Below are positions 35,592-45,745 of a stretch of 64,000 nucleotides of DNA, one piece after another (position 1 is the first letter of the stretch; the number at the start of each line of letters is the position of its first letter). Both the position numbers and the translations under genes were made by a program. The notes beneath the pieces were generated by a model. It was not told the DNA's origin, searched no databases, and saw only the letters and a list, made by a program, of their open reading frames with translations. This stretch comes from Candidatus Anammoxibacter sp. Its GTDB lineage: Bacteria; Planctomycetota; Brocadiia; Brocadiales; Anammoxibacteraceae. The stretch lies in the NCBI GenBank assembly GCA_021777105.1, contig JAIQZQ010000005.1, positions 1 to 64,000 of the forward strand, read 5' to 3'.

Positions 35592-37598
35592 GTGTTTAAA
35601 AATATGAAATTGGGAACAAAGATTGGAGTTGGTTTTGGAATAATAACGATTTTGCTTATCGGCGCGGTTTTAACGTCAATCTGGCAAGTAGGACGCGCAA
35701 AAACCGTAACCGACCGACTTATTGAGTTAAGAACGCCGACCGCCAGCGCCAGCCTTATGATGCTTAACGGTATGAACCATTCGCTTGCCGCTCTGCGCGG
35801 CTGGATGCTTCTTGGCAAAGATAAATTTAAGGATGAGCGCGTTAAAGCATGGTCGTTGGAACTGGACTCATCTTTCGCGGAATTAAAAAAGTTTTCAGCC
35901 AACTGGACTAATCCAAAAAACCTTGAACGGCTCAGGATTATTGAAAGCAAATTAGAGGATTTTCGTAAATACCAAAAAGAGATTGAAGATATTGCGCAAA
36001 CAGTGGAAAACACTCCCGCGACAAAAATGCTGTTTGACGAGGCCGCCCCAAAAGCGGCAATTATGGCCGCCAACATTACCAAATTAATTGATATCGAGGC
36101 TACTCTTGAAGCGACAACAGAACGAAAAGCCTTGCTTGGAATGATGGCTGATGTGCGTGGCACATTAGGCCTGGGGCTTGCCAATATACGCGCCTATCTG
36201 CTTTCAGGCGATGAAAAATTTAAAAACAAATTTGGAAAATTGTGGGCTAAAAATATAAGACGTTTCGGCGACCTTTCAGACAGCTCCGATCTTTTATCCT
36301 CGGAGCAACAAGGGGCTTTCAGCGCATTTAGCAATGCCAGAGAAGTTTTTAAATCATTGCCGGAAAAAATGTTCGCTATTCGCGGAAGTTCTGAATGGAA
36401 CCTCGCAAACGCCTGGCTCGGCTCTAAAGCCGCGCCTACCGCATTTACAATAAAAGAGCAACTTGAAGGCATGGCTGCCAACCAAAAGGAGTTAATGGCT
36501 GTCGACGCGGCTGAAGCAAAGAGGCTCGCCGCGTTTTTGGCATGGCTTGAATGGATAATACTTGGCGCGGGCGTGGCTATTGCCGCTATTATTGGAACCA
36601 TAATTACGCGTTCAATCACCAAACCTATTCATAAAGTTATTCATAATCTGACTTTAGGCGCTGAGCAGTTGACTTCCGCGGCTAGCCAGATTGCGGATTC
36701 CAGCCAGCAGATGGCTGAAGGGGCCACTGAGCAGGCCGCAAGCCTTGAAGAAACTTCGTCTTCTCTTGAAGAGATGTCCTCCTCCACAAAACTGAACGCG
36801 GAAAGCGCAAAACAGGCAAGCACAATGGCTGCCGGCGTTACAAATTCAGTAGGCCACAGCAGAGAAGCAATGGAGAGGATGACTGGAGTTATAGGGCAAA
36901 TAAAGACATCGTCCGACGAGACCGCAAAGATATTAAAGACTATAGATGAAATAGCGTTTCAAACCAATCTTTTGGCCTTAAACGCGGCTGTTGAGGCCGC
37001 GCGCGCAGGCGAAGCAGGGAAAGGCTTTGCGGTTGTGGCCGAAGAGGTGCGCAACCTTGCCCAAAGGTCGGCCGAAGCGGCAAAGAACACTTCCCGATTT
37101 ATTGAAGAGTCGCAGCGTAACGCCGACAATGGCGTGCAAACATCAGCTGAAGTCGCAAACGTCCTCAAAGAAGTGGTGGATGGAGTTGAACAGGTTTCAA
37201 GCCTTATTGTGGATGTGTCCGCCGCAAGTGATGAGCAAGCCAAAGGCATAGAACAGGTAAATTCAGCGACAAGCGATATGGACAAAGCAACGCAGTCAAC
37301 AGCGGCCAACGCCGAGGAATCCGCAGCGTCCAGCGAAGAGCTTACCGCGCAGGCGCAGGAGCTAAAATGTGTTATTGATTCATTGGTGGCAATCGTAGGC
37401 GGCGGGGTTTCTGAAAGCGCCTCCGGCGCTTTTGTTCAAAACAATATGTCTCCAACCGGAGGCGAGCCTGAATACCGTCATCATAAAGCTGAGCCTTCTT
37501 ATCATGGCGGTTTTCTTCTTCATAACAAAGCTTCAAAAGGCGGCGGCAACCCTGACGATATTATTCCTTTGGATGACGATGAATTGAAAAATTTCTAA
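35592..37598 (+). CDS. Methyl-accepting chemotaxis protein
   Basis: 668 residues from GTG at 35592 ([16 protein letters not shown]), 8 bases after a GGGGGGG ribosome binding site; a TTG at 35586 is too close. Transmembrane helix 1 about residues 10-30, periplasmic helical sensor domain to about 308, helix 2 at about 310-335 ([20 protein letters not shown]), a short HAMP, and a cytoplasmic coiled coil. The hairpin tip [20 protein letters not shown] followed by [20 protein letters not shown] is invariant-class. Adjacent EEMSSS and [20 protein letters not shown] are methylation-type helices. No C-terminal NWETF-type CheR tether. Between the two cheW genes, so receptor and couplers are likely made together. 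Confidence 0.95.
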   Translation: MFKNMKLGTKIGVGFGIITILLIGAVLTSIWQVGRAKTVTDRLIELRTPTASASLMMLNGMNHSLAALRGWMLLGKDKFKDERVKAWSLELDSSFAELKKFSANWTNPKNLERLRIIESKLEDFRKYQKEIEDIAQTVENTPATKMLFDEAAPKAAIMAANITKLIDIEATLEATTERKALLGMMADVRGTLGLGLANIRAYLLSGDEKFKNKFGKLWAKNIRRFGDLSDSSDLLSSEQQGAFSAFSNAREVFKSLPEKMFAIRGSSEWNLANAWLGSKAAPTAFTIKEQLEGMAANQKELMAVDAAEAKRLAAFLAWLEWIILGAGVAIAAIIGTIITRSITKPIHKVIHNLTLGAEQLTSAASQIADSSQQMAEGATEQAASLEETSSSLEEMSSSTKLNAESAKQASTMAAGVTNSVGHSREAMERMTGVIGQIKTSSDETAKILKTIDEIAFQTNLLALNAAVEAARAGEAGKGFAVVAEEVRNLAQRSAEAAKNTSRFIEESQRNADNGVQTSAEVANVLKEVVDGVEQVSSLIVDVSAASDEQAKGIEQVNSATSDMDKATQSTAANAEESAASSEELTAQAQELKCVIDSLVAIVGGGVSESASGAFVQNNMSPTGGEPEYRHHKAEPSYHGGFLLHNKASKGGGNPDDIIPLDDDELKNF

Positions 37599-37678
37599 CA
37601 TAGAAACCGTTTACGATGAAAATATGCTTGTTATACTGAGAATGCTTTTTGATTTTTGTTAAATTAAGGAGAGTCAAA

Positions 37679-38188
37679 ATGGAAGCCACAACCGAAAAAA
37701 GCGATGGGAACAAAACTAATCTTGAAAATCTCACAAGCCATGAAGAGAAATATTTGTCATTTGTTCTGGACGACGAGGTATACGGCATTGAAATATTGAG
37801 AATACGAGAGATTATCGGCGTTGTTAAAATCACTGAAGTGCCTCAAAGCGCAAATTACCTTAAAGGCATATTTAATTTGCGCGGCAAGATCATACCGGTA
37901 ATTGATTTGAGGATAAAGTTCGGCATGCCGGAATTGGAACATACCCATGAAACTTGCATTATTGTGGTGGAGGTAGAAAATTCGCATATTGGCATGATAG
38001 TAGACACAGTATCGGAAGTAGTCAATATTAAGGACAGTGAAATCGAAGATCCGTCGCATATTGGCAGCCAAATAGACACTGACTTTTTACTGGGGCTTGG
38101 CAAGGTGAAAGACAAAATTGTCATCATGCTTGATGTGGGCAAGATTCTAAAAAAAGACGAGCTGGCAATGATCGAAAAAATATCTTAA
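37679..38188 (+). CDS. cheW: Chemotaxis coupling protein CheW, copy 2
   Basis: 169 residues from ATG at 37679 (MEATTEKSDGNKT), preceded by AAGGAGAGTC; a TTG at 37649 is rejected. Core motifs KYLSFVLDDEVYGIEILRIR, TEVPQSANYLKGIFNLRGKI, IPVIDLRIKFGM, IIVVEVENSHIGMIVDTVS and FLLGLGKVKDKIVIMLDVG. Closely related to copy 1 and probably from a duplication. Two CheW proteins beside one MCP suggests either arrays with alternate couplers or dose adjustment. Confidence 0.95.
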   Translation: MEATTEKSDGNKTNLENLTSHEEKYLSFVLDDEVYGIEILRIREIIGVVKITEVPQSANYLKGIFNLRGKIIPVIDLRIKFGMPELEHTHETCIIVVEVENSHIGMIVDTVSEVVNIKDSEIEDPSHIGSQIDTDFLLGLGKVKDKIVIMLDVGKILKKDELAMIEKIS

Positions 38189-38300
38189 AATTCCAATATT
38201 TAAGATTGTAATTTATAACGAAATGGGGTAAAAAATAGACCTGCTAATTTTAAAAAGTTTTGTTTGTTTTCAGATAATTTTTATAAAAAAAGGAGAAAAA

Positions 38301-39893
38301 ATGGGAAAAAGGAGATTAAGCATTTTTAACGCTTTTGTTGCAGGGGCTTGTTTAGCTCTAACGCTGTTTAGCGCGAATATTTTTGCGCAGGACGGCTCTG
38401 ATGATTTAAAGCAGCAAATTGATCTTTTAAAATCCGAGATTGAAAGATTGGAACAGAAAGTTGACAACTCTTCATCCGGCGGCTCCAAATCAGAAGGTCA
38501 AGGGCTACTGAATGTTTACGCGCCCGGACTGAAAAGCCTGAAAGTTGGCGGCGCTACTCGCGTTCGTTTTGAAAGCAACCACAATTTTGATTTTGACGAC
38601 AGCATCGGCGACGGCAGGGAGTTTACGCTTCTAAGGACGCGCCTGAATTTTGACGCTGAAGTCAACGACCATATTCGCGGATTTGTAGAAATCCAGGACA
38701 ACCGTTTATTTGGAGAAGAAGCCGACGCTCACGTCGCCAATCCAACTGAATTCTCAGCTGGGCCTCCGCTCTTACTGACAGGAGCGGGCGGTGGAACAAT
38801 AGGCAATCTTGACAGACTTGACGTGCTGCAAAGCTATATTGACGTATCTCTATATGAGCGCGACGGTGGAGATTACGACTCGTCTAATATATCATTCAGG
38901 ATTGGACGCTGGCGCATGAATTATGGCGGGCAGAAGGTTATCAGCCCGTTAGACTGGCTTAATCAGGGCAGGGCATGGGACGGTGTTAGAATGAGATATA
39001 CGCAAAATCAATGGGTTATGCCGTTCTGGATGGACTTCTTTGCCACACAACTTGATGAAGACTTCATCGACGGTGGTCGATCTGGGGAAGATGAAGACAA
39101 GATATTTACCGGAATTTACACCCATTTTGACTGGCAAAAGGGTCATTCCGTTGAGCCTTACCTTCTTTATAGAAGAAGTAAAGGGAACACAACATTGCCT
39201 GACGGCGTTCAGGCCGGCAACGGCAGGACGAATGAAGAGAGGACTACTTTAGGTATTCGCGCGGAAGGAAAATTGGCTTCAATTCCCGGTTTAAAGTATG
39301 CCGGTGAATTTGCGAGCCAGTTTGGAGTTATTGGCGGCGACGGTGTAGAGAACCTAGACATAGAAGACGCTTTTGGTTTTTACGCTGAAGTGGCATATAA
39401 AATGAAAGACGTAATGTGGAAACCTCAGGTTGGCTACGCGTTCTCATTTGCTTCAGGCGATGACGATCCGACGGACGGCGAAGCTGAAACTTTTGACCAG
39501 ATGTACCCTTTAGCTCACGCATACCTTGGTTTTATAGATTTGCAGGGCTGGCAGAATGTAGTAAGCCACAAGTTTAGCTTAAGCGTAAACCCTCTTAAAA
39601 AGATGCTTGCCAAGATTGATTTTCATCTTTTTGAACTGGAAAACGAAGACGACGCATGGTACGGCGTAGGCGGCGGGCCTAACGGCGGATTTGGGGCCGG
39701 GGCTATAACGGCGGTTGACGCTGACGATGAAATAGGCGAAGAAATTGATATTACTTTAAAGTACACGTTTTATGATCGCCTGAATGTAACCGCCGGCTAC
39801 AGCCACTTTTTTGCGGGCGATTTGATTGACGATGTAAGAGGCGACGATGACGATGCAGATTGGTTTTATCTTATGACATCAATCAAATTTTAA
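38301..39893 (+). CDS. Outer-membrane beta-barrel, alginate-export/porin type
   Basis: 530 residues; AAAAAAGGAGAAAAA precedes the ATG. Signal peptide ends near SANIFAQ. A short coiled coil (DDLKQQIDLLKSEIERLEQK) follows, as in trimeric porins that tether to peptidoglycan or each other. The rest is amphipathic beta-strand with aromatic ends: GGATRVRFESNHNF, TLLRTRLNFDAEVNDHIRGF, RIGRWRMNYGGQKVISPLDW, ending FYLMTSIKF with the terminal Phe needed for BAM insertion. Resembles the alginate_exp family. The signal peptide RLSIFNAFVAGACLALTLFS resembles that of the five fibre proteins. Substrate unknown. Confidence 0.88.
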   Translation: MGKRRLSIFNAFVAGACLALTLFSANIFAQDGSDDLKQQIDLLKSEIERLEQKVDNSSSGGSKSEGQGLLNVYAPGLKSLKVGGATRVRFESNHNFDFDDSIGDGREFTLLRTRLNFDAEVNDHIRGFVEIQDNRLFGEEADAHVANPTEFSAGPPLLLTGAGGGTIGNLDRLDVLQSYIDVSLYERDGGDYDSSNISFRIGRWRMNYGGQKVISPLDWLNQGRAWDGVRMRYTQNQWVMPFWMDFFATQLDEDFIDGGRSGEDEDKIFTGIYTHFDWQKGHSVEPYLLYRRSKGNTTLPDGVQAGNGRTNEERTTLGIRAEGKLASIPGLKYAGEFASQFGVIGGDGVENLDIEDAFGFYAEVAYKMKDVMWKPQVGYAFSFASGDDDPTDGEAETFDQMYPLAHAYLGFIDLQGWQNVVSHKFSLSVNPLKKMLAKIDFHLFELENEDDAWYGVGGGPNGGFGAGAITAVDADDEIGEEIDITLKYTFYDRLNVTAGYSHFFAGDLIDDVRGDDDDADWFYLMTSIKF

Positions 39894-39923
39894 TTTTAAT
39901 GTTTAAACTTGTATTTGCGGCGC

Positions 39924-39966
39924 ACAAACCAATCACGGAGCAAATCTGTGATTGGTTTGTTTTTTA
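39924..39966 (+). terminator. Rho-independent terminator after the porin
   Basis: ACAAACCAATCAC and GTGATTGGTTTGT form a perfect 13-bp stem around an 11-base loop, followed by TTTTTT. Confidence 0.9.
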
Positions 39967-40074
39967 GCAAGTTTTTAGCAAGTTAATCACAGTCTGACTG
40001 TTAATCCTTCTAAAGCTTTTTACGCTATCCCATTACTTAAGGTTAGATGGATTAGGCGTCGACTGAGGCGCGTT

Positions 40075-40605
40075 ATGGTGATTAATAACCCTTTAGAAGC
40101 TGATAATATCCTTGTGCTTCCAGGCGAAGCGTATTTTTCCGAGGAAGACAAACTTCTTTCCGCGATTGCCGGGTCGGGAGTTGCGCTTACCCTTTTTGAC
40201 AAAAAACGCAAATGCGGCGGCATGTGCTACTTTATCAGACCCCTTAGAAAAATCCCTTCAGAAACCTCAACCCTTTTTGCCTGCCCTGCGATAATCGGAT
40301 TGTTGAACATGCTAATTAGATCTGGCTCAAAACTGAAATGGCTTGAGGCTCAATTGCATGGAGGGGCTGAAAATGCAAAGGCTGAAGGCTATATTAGAGG
40401 ATTGGGCGATCATAACGTAAGGGTGGCAAAAGAGATACTTGAACTAAAAAATATTCGGATAACAGGGATGGGCGTTGGCGGCTCTTATGGTCGCAAAGTG
40501 GTTTTTAACACAATTTCAGGCGAGATCATCATTGCAAAAGTAGACAACATAAGAGCTACGGACTGGTACCCTCCGTTAATTACTTCAAAACAAAATGAGC
40601 GCTAA
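40075..40605 (+). CDS. CheD homologue lacking the catalytic Cys and His
   Basis: 176 residues. Fold and order match CheD, the receptor glutamine deamidase: IAGSGVALTLFDKKRKCGGM, CYFIRP, then LEAQLHGGAENAKAEGY, NVRVAKEILELKNIRITGMG, VGGSYGRKVVFNTISGEI. In active CheD the loop is G-S-C-V with the nucleophile Cys (Cys27 in T. maritima) and the next strand has the catalytic His (AHVMLP). Here those positions are Gly (GSG) and Tyr (CYF). So it is unlikely to deamidate receptors, but could still bind CheC or receptors. Located 180 bases after the porin and close to the cheW-MCP-cheW group. No good ribosome binding site. Confidence 0.8.
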   Translation: MVINNPLEADNILVLPGEAYFSEEDKLLSAIAGSGVALTLFDKKRKCGGMCYFIRPLRKIPSETSTLFACPAIIGLLNMLIRSGSKLKWLEAQLHGGAENAKAEGYIRGLGDHNVRVAKEILELKNIRITGMGVGGSYGRKVVFNTISGEIIIAKVDNIRATDWYPPLITSKQNER

Positions 40606-40701
40606 ACTTCAATTTAGCGCGACAATCTACAGAATAGGCAGTTTCCGCGTCATGGCCCCGCTTTTATTACAAAAATATCAACAAAACAAGGAAAATAATT
40701 C

Positions 40702-41586
40702 ATGATTAAAACGAACAAAAACAAATTGGTTATGCAATCCGTGGTTGGTCAGATATCAAGCCCAACGTTGTCAAAATCAGCTTATGTTGTATCTGCCGAA
40801 GGCGTTCCATACATTTTGCCCAGCGTAGGAGGCATAACTTACAATATACGTATTGGAGATTCCGCCATAGGGTTGGCCGCCGATCATGTCGAACCTGGAG
40901 TAAGCCTGGCAAATCAGGAAAAGGCCATGGGAAGCTGGTCACCGAACGCAGGGTTTAACACCCTTTCCTGCGCCGGCAATGAAGTTACAGTGGTCACGGG
41001 GGAGGCAAAAGGGTTTAAAGGCATTGTTGTCGGCAAGCACGGCGGCGTTGAGCACGTTATGGTTGATTTCCCTCCAAAAACTATCGACAAACTCGTTGTT
41101 GGCGATAAGATGCAAGTCAGGGCGTTTGGAACGGGCCTCAAACTTGTTGATTACGCTGAAACAATTCACGCGATGAACTTGTCGCCCGGCCTGTTGGCGA
41201 AAATTCCAATTAAAGAGAAAAAAGGCTCCATTGAATTTCCGGTTACCCATATTGTGCCTGCCGCGATTATGGGATCTGGTTTGGGCGCAAGCCACTGCCA
41301 TTCCGGCGATCATGATATCCAGATGTTTGATGACAAGATTGTGGAGCAATACAAATTGGAAACATTGTGTTTTGGCGATTTTGTCGCCATAGTTGACGCC
41401 GACCACTCTTTCGGCAGGATATATAAGACCGGCGCCGTTTCTATTGGAGTTGTCGTCCATTCAAACTGCGTTGCAGCGGGGCATGGGCCTGGAGTAATGA
41501 CTGTAATGACTTCGTCAAAAGGCAATATAAAACCTCTTATCAACAAAAACTCAAACCTTGCTAACTACCTCAATATCAAGAAATAG
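40702..41586 (+). CDS. DUF4438-family protein
   Basis: 294 residues; ACAAGGAAAAT precedes the ATG. Matches the DUF4438 family, known from Thermotoga and many anaerobes. Typical segments: LPSVGGITYNIRIGDSAIG, ADHVEPGVSL, NTLSCAGNEVTVVTGEAKG, and GLGASHCHSGDHDIQMFD, with several His/Cys/Asp that could bind a metal (SHCHSGDHD). No reaction is established for the family. It lies between the CheD-like gene and PEP carboxykinase with gaps of about 100-140 bases. Confidence 0.82.
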   Translation: MIKTNKNKLVMQSVVGQISSPTLSKSAYVVSAEGVPYILPSVGGITYNIRIGDSAIGLAADHVEPGVSLANQEKAMGSWSPNAGFNTLSCAGNEVTVVTGEAKGFKGIVVGKHGGVEHVMVDFPPKTIDKLVVGDKMQVRAFGTGLKLVDYAETIHAMNLSPGLLAKIPIKEKKGSIEFPVTHIVPAAIMGSGLGASHCHSGDHDIQMFDDKIVEQYKLETLCFGDFVAIVDADHSFGRIYKTGAVSIGVVVHSNCVAAGHGPGVMTVMTSSKGNIKPLINKNSNLANYLNIKK

Positions 41587-41729
41587 CTTGATATTGAGCC
41601 CCCGTGAATGCCAATTCGCATTTGCAGTAAACTGGTTGTATACTAAATATGAGACGCCTAAGTTTTACTGACTTTCTCACTGTAAATTAAAATATTTTAG
41701 ATTTTTTTAAGCAAAGGCATTGCACGGTC

Positions 41730-43346
41730 ATGGACGTTAAAGAGTTTTTAAAAAAACTGGATTTACGCGACAATGTGAAAAAAACAGATGACGTTGAGCT
41801 TCGGCAAATGGCGGAAAAATACGGCATAGCCACAGAGTTCGGCAATGTAAATTTCTCAAGCGCAACGCGTAACAGAAGCGCGGCGGTTACGGTCTATATC
41901 GGTGGCTCAAATGTCAGACAGCAAAAACTGACGGAACGGCGGAAACATATATTTGACAATGCTATTGGGACTATAAAAGAGGTTAATGCATATATAGAAA
42001 GGGCTCCTCTTGCGCTCGTGGAACGCAACATTGGAGACAACCCTGTTTTTAGTCCGTTTTGCAGGCTTTATGTTTCGCTTCATCGAAAAGACAATGTTCG
42101 CCTGCCGTATATGTGGAGCAAGACGCTTTTTAAGCCTAACAGGGCTTTAAACGGGCCTGAATTAAACCTGATTTATGTGCCTGAATGGCCTGAAAATAAG
42201 CGGCAAGTACTCGTTTTGCCTGAGGAGGGGGTAACTTACGTTTTAGGGACGGATTATTTTGGCGAAGCAAAAAAAGGGCATTTGCGCATGGCCATGTGGT
42301 TTGCCAAAAAGAGCGGAATGCTTGGGTTGCACGCAGGCTCTAAAATAATCAAGGCAAGGGATAAAAAAGGAGATTTAAAAAAGCTTGGCGCGCTTTTATT
42401 TGGCCTTTCAGCCACGGGAAAAACAACACACGCATGCCATAACCATGGGTTGACCGGCGAAGGCGAGGGCGTTGAAATTGTGCAGGATGATGTTGTGTTA
42501 TGGCAAAAAGACGGGGCTGCTTTCGGCACGGAAAAAGGCTTTTTTATTAAGACGGACGGCCTTGAGCCTAATGCGCAAGCTCTTTTATATAACGCCGCAA
42601 TCAAGAAAGATGCCATTTTTGAAAATATTATGGTAGATTATGCTGGAAATGTGGATTTTAACAGCGATGTTCTAACCGGCAACGGTAGGGGCATCATTCA
42701 AATGGCCGATCTGGCCCCGTTTGCTTCCAAAAGCGTAAATCTTCCACCGCTAGACCAGCTTGACGGTCTAATAATCGCTTTTATTACGAGGAGAAACACT
42801 GTTCTCCCAATTGCGTCAAAGCTTAGCCCTGAACAGGCGGCTATCGCTTTTATGCTGGGCGAGTCGATTGAGACGTCCGCAGGCGATCCGCAAAAGGCCG
42901 GCGAATCAGTAAGGGTAGTTGGCACCAATCCTTTTATAATAGGCGACGAATGCGAGGAAGGAAACCGGTTTTATGAATTTATTAAAGCTGGCAAAGGCAA
43001 AATTCAATGCTACCTTTTAAATACAGGGGGCGTAGGCGAGATAATAGAAACCGGCAATAACGGAGTAAAAGAGATCAAACAAAAGGTAACGCGCGTTGAG
43101 ATACCTGAAATGGCGTCTATTATCAGAGAAATTGCCAGAGATAACATTGAATGGATAAAAGACTCAAATTTTGGAACGCTTGTTCCTAAAAATGTAGAAG
43201 GAGCTGATATGGAGAGGTTTAATCTTGCAAAGTTTTACACTCAAGACCAAATAGACGCGCTTATTGTTAAACTAAAAAATGAGCGCAAAGAGTATATGAA
43301 AAATTTTGGCGATTTAAACCCTGAAATTTTAAAATGTTTGAGCTAA
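41730..43346 (+). CDS. pckA: Phosphoenolpyruvate carboxykinase, ATP-type
   Basis: 538 residues, family length. Interconverts oxaloacetate plus ATP and PEP plus CO2 plus ADP; gluconeogenic, or CO2-fixing in fermenters. Kinase-1a P-loop GLSATGKTTHACHNHGLTG and Kinase-2 EIVQDDVVLW are visible; the usual ATP-PEPCK has GLSGTGKTTLS with HGW-type ligands, so this sequence is a divergent branch. SIETSAGDPQKAG and FIIGDECEEGNRFYEF are further conserved-looking blocks. N-terminus MDVKEFLKKLDLRDN starts at ATG 41730, no strong ribosome binding site. Confidence 0.85.
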   Translation: MDVKEFLKKLDLRDNVKKTDDVELRQMAEKYGIATEFGNVNFSSATRNRSAAVTVYIGGSNVRQQKLTERRKHIFDNAIGTIKEVNAYIERAPLALVERNIGDNPVFSPFCRLYVSLHRKDNVRLPYMWSKTLFKPNRALNGPELNLIYVPEWPENKRQVLVLPEEGVTYVLGTDYFGEAKKGHLRMAMWFAKKSGMLGLHAGSKIIKARDKKGDLKKLGALLFGLSATGKTTHACHNHGLTGEGEGVEIVQDDVVLWQKDGAAFGTEKGFFIKTDGLEPNAQALLYNAAIKKDAIFENIMVDYAGNVDFNSDVLTGNGRGIIQMADLAPFASKSVNLPPLDQLDGLIIAFITRRNTVLPIASKLSPEQAAIAFMLGESIETSAGDPQKAGESVRVVGTNPFIIGDECEEGNRFYEFIKAGKGKIQCYLLNTGGVGEIIETGNNGVKEIKQKVTRVEIPEMASIIREIARDNIEWIKDSNFGTLVPKNVEGADMERFNLAKFYTQDQIDALIVKLKNERKEYMKNFGDLNPEILKCLS

Positions 43347-43493
43347 ACGTTGTTTCGCGCTTTAAGTTATGCCCAATTGTATTGGCAAGCTTAAGGTTCG
43401 CAAGTATTTGTAAAATCTATGCTTGGTGCATTTAAATGGCGGTTTTTAGGGGAATATGCCATTAATTAATCCATTTTTTACGTAAAAACAGAA

Positions 43494-44126
43494 TTAAAGG
43501 CTTGAGCTCAATTCTTTAAAAAGAGACTTTATTTCCTGCGCGGCTTTGCTTTTTGGAGCAAATTCCGCTGCGCTTTTCCCTTGCGATATAGCTTCCTGAT
43601 AGGTTATACGGTTATAAATTAAGGAATCAAAAACCGGGAAACCAAATTCTTTGATCTGCTCTTGTCCTGCAATATTAAAAAGCGTACCGGACTTTATCAT
43701 TGTAAATAAAACCGCCCCTTTTACCTTGCCTTTCATCGCAGCAACTTCTTCAACCACTTCATTAAAGAAACTGTGCGTTGACATTGCGTCAGGTTTACTG
43801 GCAAGGGTTGGCACTACAATAAAATCCGCAACTGCAACAGCCGCTCTGGCGTTGGCGGTTATCCTGCCGCCGCCGTCAACCAAAATAAGATCATATTTAG
43901 CCTTTAAACGGCTAATTTCTTTTGAAAGATTGGAATATGGCAGGCCTATAACTGAAACATGCGGCAAATCTTCAGGTCTGTCCCTTTGCCAATCAAGAGA
44001 AGATTGCTGAGGATCCGCGTCTACTAAAAGCACATCTCTCTTTTTAGAGGCAAAAGCCACCGCCAGATTAGTGGCAACTGTGGTCTTGCCTGTTCCGCCT
44101 TTTTGATTGACAACTGAAATAATCAA
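43494..44126 (-). CDS. parA: ParA-family ATPase
   Basis: 210 residues. Deviant Walker [18 protein letters not shown] with the second Lys, Walker A' [12 protein letters not shown] and Walker B-like LILVDGGGR. Length and lack of an N-terminal HTH make it a small ParA/MipZ/ParC-like protein of the type that positions plasmids, chemotaxis arrays or other cargo, rather than plasmid P1 ParA. No parB or centromere repeats are adjacent. Its position next to chemotaxis and flagellar genes makes cluster positioning a reasonable guess; gene symbol is by family only. Confidence 0.85.
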   Translation of the reverse strand: MIISVVNQKGGTGKTTVATNLAVAFASKKRDVLLVDADPQQSSLDWQRDRPEDLPHVSVIGLPYSNLSKEISRLKAKYDLILVDGGGRITANARAAVAVADFIVVPTLASKPDAMSTHSFFNEVVEEVAAMKGKVKGAVLFTMIKSGTLFNIAGQEQIKEFGFPVFDSLIYNRITYQEAISQGKSAAEFAPKSKAAQEIKSLFKELSSSL

Positions 44127-44571
44127 ATTAACCCGACCTTATATTTATATAAAAAATTAATATCGTTTAACTTACGGTTAAACATATCTTTTAAAATGCC
44201 GAAAAATATATTAAGACTTTAAGAAATTAAATATATATTGTCAATAAGTTTTTCCATTAATTTTAGGCGTGCCCATTAATGTTAATTGCTTTTTGACAAA
44301 CTATTACGTTTTTAATTTATGGAATAATATTTTGATTTTGCTCTAATTACGTTGTAACATGCGTACATGAAAGCAGTTACAGTAATGAGGTTTTTAAAAT
44401 CCGGACTAAAATTAGAAAAAATATAAAAAATTTAATTTTTTGCTAAACCTTTTGGAATTTCTTTCGATAATAAGAATGTATTAAAAGCCATGGCTGGCTT
44501 TAGGTAATTATATTTTATATAGCTTAGTTAAATTTTTACTTTTTTACTACCAAGGAAAGGAGGTAAATAAA
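44127..44571. other. AT-rich divergent spacer before flaG
   Basis: 445 bases, very AT-rich, between divergent parA and flaG. A strong AAGGAAAGGAGG lies just before flaG. I see no sigma-28 box with good spacing and no RNA. Confidence 0.4.
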
Positions 44572-45060
44572 GTGGAAAGTTTACAATTAGCTCCATCGGT
44601 TAAAAAAATTGGGTTTGACGAGCCAATAAGGCCCGAAAAGCACATAAACGCAGTAGAGGGCGCCAGTGCCGCCGACAAAGTAAATCACGTAGAAAACGAC
44701 CTTTCTGCTGTTGATGAGATTGAAAAGAGCGTAAACAGCTTGGATTCATCATTAATTAAGAGAAGCGATGAGGCTGAAAAAGAAGAAGAAAAAGAATCAG
44801 CCGTTAGCCTGTTAGAGAATGATAAAGCCAGGAAAGCGGAAGTAGAAGAGAGCATAAACGTTGTTAACAAGGTAATGGACGCTCTTAACAAGGAACTAAG
44901 ATTCATATCTGATGAAAGATTAGACGATGAATTAGTGGTTCAGGTAATTGAAAAGGATTCAGGTAAGGTTGTAAAACAGTTTCCTTCGGACGAAATACTT
45001 GAATTGAGAGACAAACTTGAGGATACACTGGTTGGCGTTCTTGTTGATGATGATGGATAA
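44572..45060 (+). CDS. flaG: FlaG-family protein, copy 1
   Basis: 162 residues from GTG at 44572, preceded by AAGGAGGTAAATAAA. Long variable acidic N-terminal half, then the FlaG domain (about 98-160): INVVNKVMDALNKELRFISD, DELVVQVIEKDSGKVVKQFP, SDEILELRDKLEDTL. FlaG proteins influence flagellar filament length in some bacteria. Normal FlaG is ~110-130 residues, so the N-terminus is extended. A second copy follows at 45190 with an inverted repeat between them. No flagellin or hook-associated gene is present in the window. Confidence 0.85.
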   Translation: MESLQLAPSVKKIGFDEPIRPEKHINAVEGASAADKVNHVENDLSAVDEIEKSVNSLDSSLIKRSDEAEKEEEKESAVSLLENDKARKAEVEESINVVNKVMDALNKELRFISDERLDDELVVQVIEKDSGKVVKQFPSDEILELRDKLEDTLVGVLVDDDG

Positions 45061-45063
45061 GGA

Positions 45064-45114
45064 GTATTACAAAGCGATTTGTTTTAATTAACCAAAGGAG
45101 TTGCTTTGTAATAC
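45064..45114 (+). terminator. Inverted repeat between the two flaG genes
   Basis: GTATTACAAAGC and GCTTTGTAATAC pair perfectly (12 bp) around a 27-base loop starting 4 bases after the first flaG stop. T-rich sequence TATCTTGTCTTTTTG follows, so partial termination or mRNA processing between the copies is likely. Confidence 0.6.
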
Positions 45115-45189
45115 TATCTTGTCTTTTTGTAATAGTCTTATTTTTAACTAAGTATTTTTTTCTAATATTTTAATAAAGAGGCAAATAAA

Positions 45190-45684
45190 GTGGAAAGCGT
45201 GCAATCAGCTTCATTAATTTCAAAGGCTGCAGTAGGCGCAATGGTGAAAAAACCGGGGAAGAGCTCTATTGATCCGGTAAAACCACTTGACGCCGCCGAT
45301 ATTAACGCTCCCGCTGTTAATGTAAATAAAATTGAAATTGAAAAAGATAGCGATAATAAGACTGAAAACCAAATAGATAGTTTAACCTCTTCTTTAGCGG
45401 AAAAAAGTGAAGCCGCAAAAAAAGAAGAGCCGGTTGCAAGTGTTCCAAAAACTGAAAAAGAAGAAGCCGAAAGTAGCATTGGAACCGTAAATGATATTAT
45501 GGATACCCTAAATAAGGGATTAAAATTTGTTTCAGACGAAAGACTTGAAGATGAATTGGTGGTTCAGGTGATTGAAAAGGACTCTGGAAAAGTTTTAAAA
45601 CAGATTCCTTCGGAAGAAATAATCGAATTGAGAGACAAGCTTGAAAGCTCTGGTATCGGAGCCCTTCTTGACAATAGCGCTTAA
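45190..45684 (+). CDS. flaG: FlaG-family protein, copy 2
   Basis: 164 residues from GTG at 45190 in the same AAATAAAGTGGAAAG context as copy 1, but with a weak GAGG ribosome binding site. C-terminal FlaG domain is about 70 percent identical to copy 1 (NDIMDTLNKGLKFVSDERLE, DELVVQVIEKDSGKVLKQIP, SEEIIELRDKLE), while the N-terminal half has diverged. A tandem duplication. Its spacing and weaker initiation suggest lower expression. Confidence 0.85.
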   Translation: MESVQSASLISKAAVGAMVKKPGKSSIDPVKPLDAADINAPAVNVNKIEIEKDSDNKTENQIDSLTSSLAEKSEAAKKEEPVASVPKTEKEEAESSIGTVNDIMDTLNKGLKFVSDERLEDELVVQVIEKDSGKVLKQIPSEEIIELRDKLESSGIGALLDNSA

Positions 45685-45745
45685 AAATCTATATTTTTTT
45701 AATAATATGTTTATTTTTTTAATTCTTAGTAAGAGGAGATAAATA

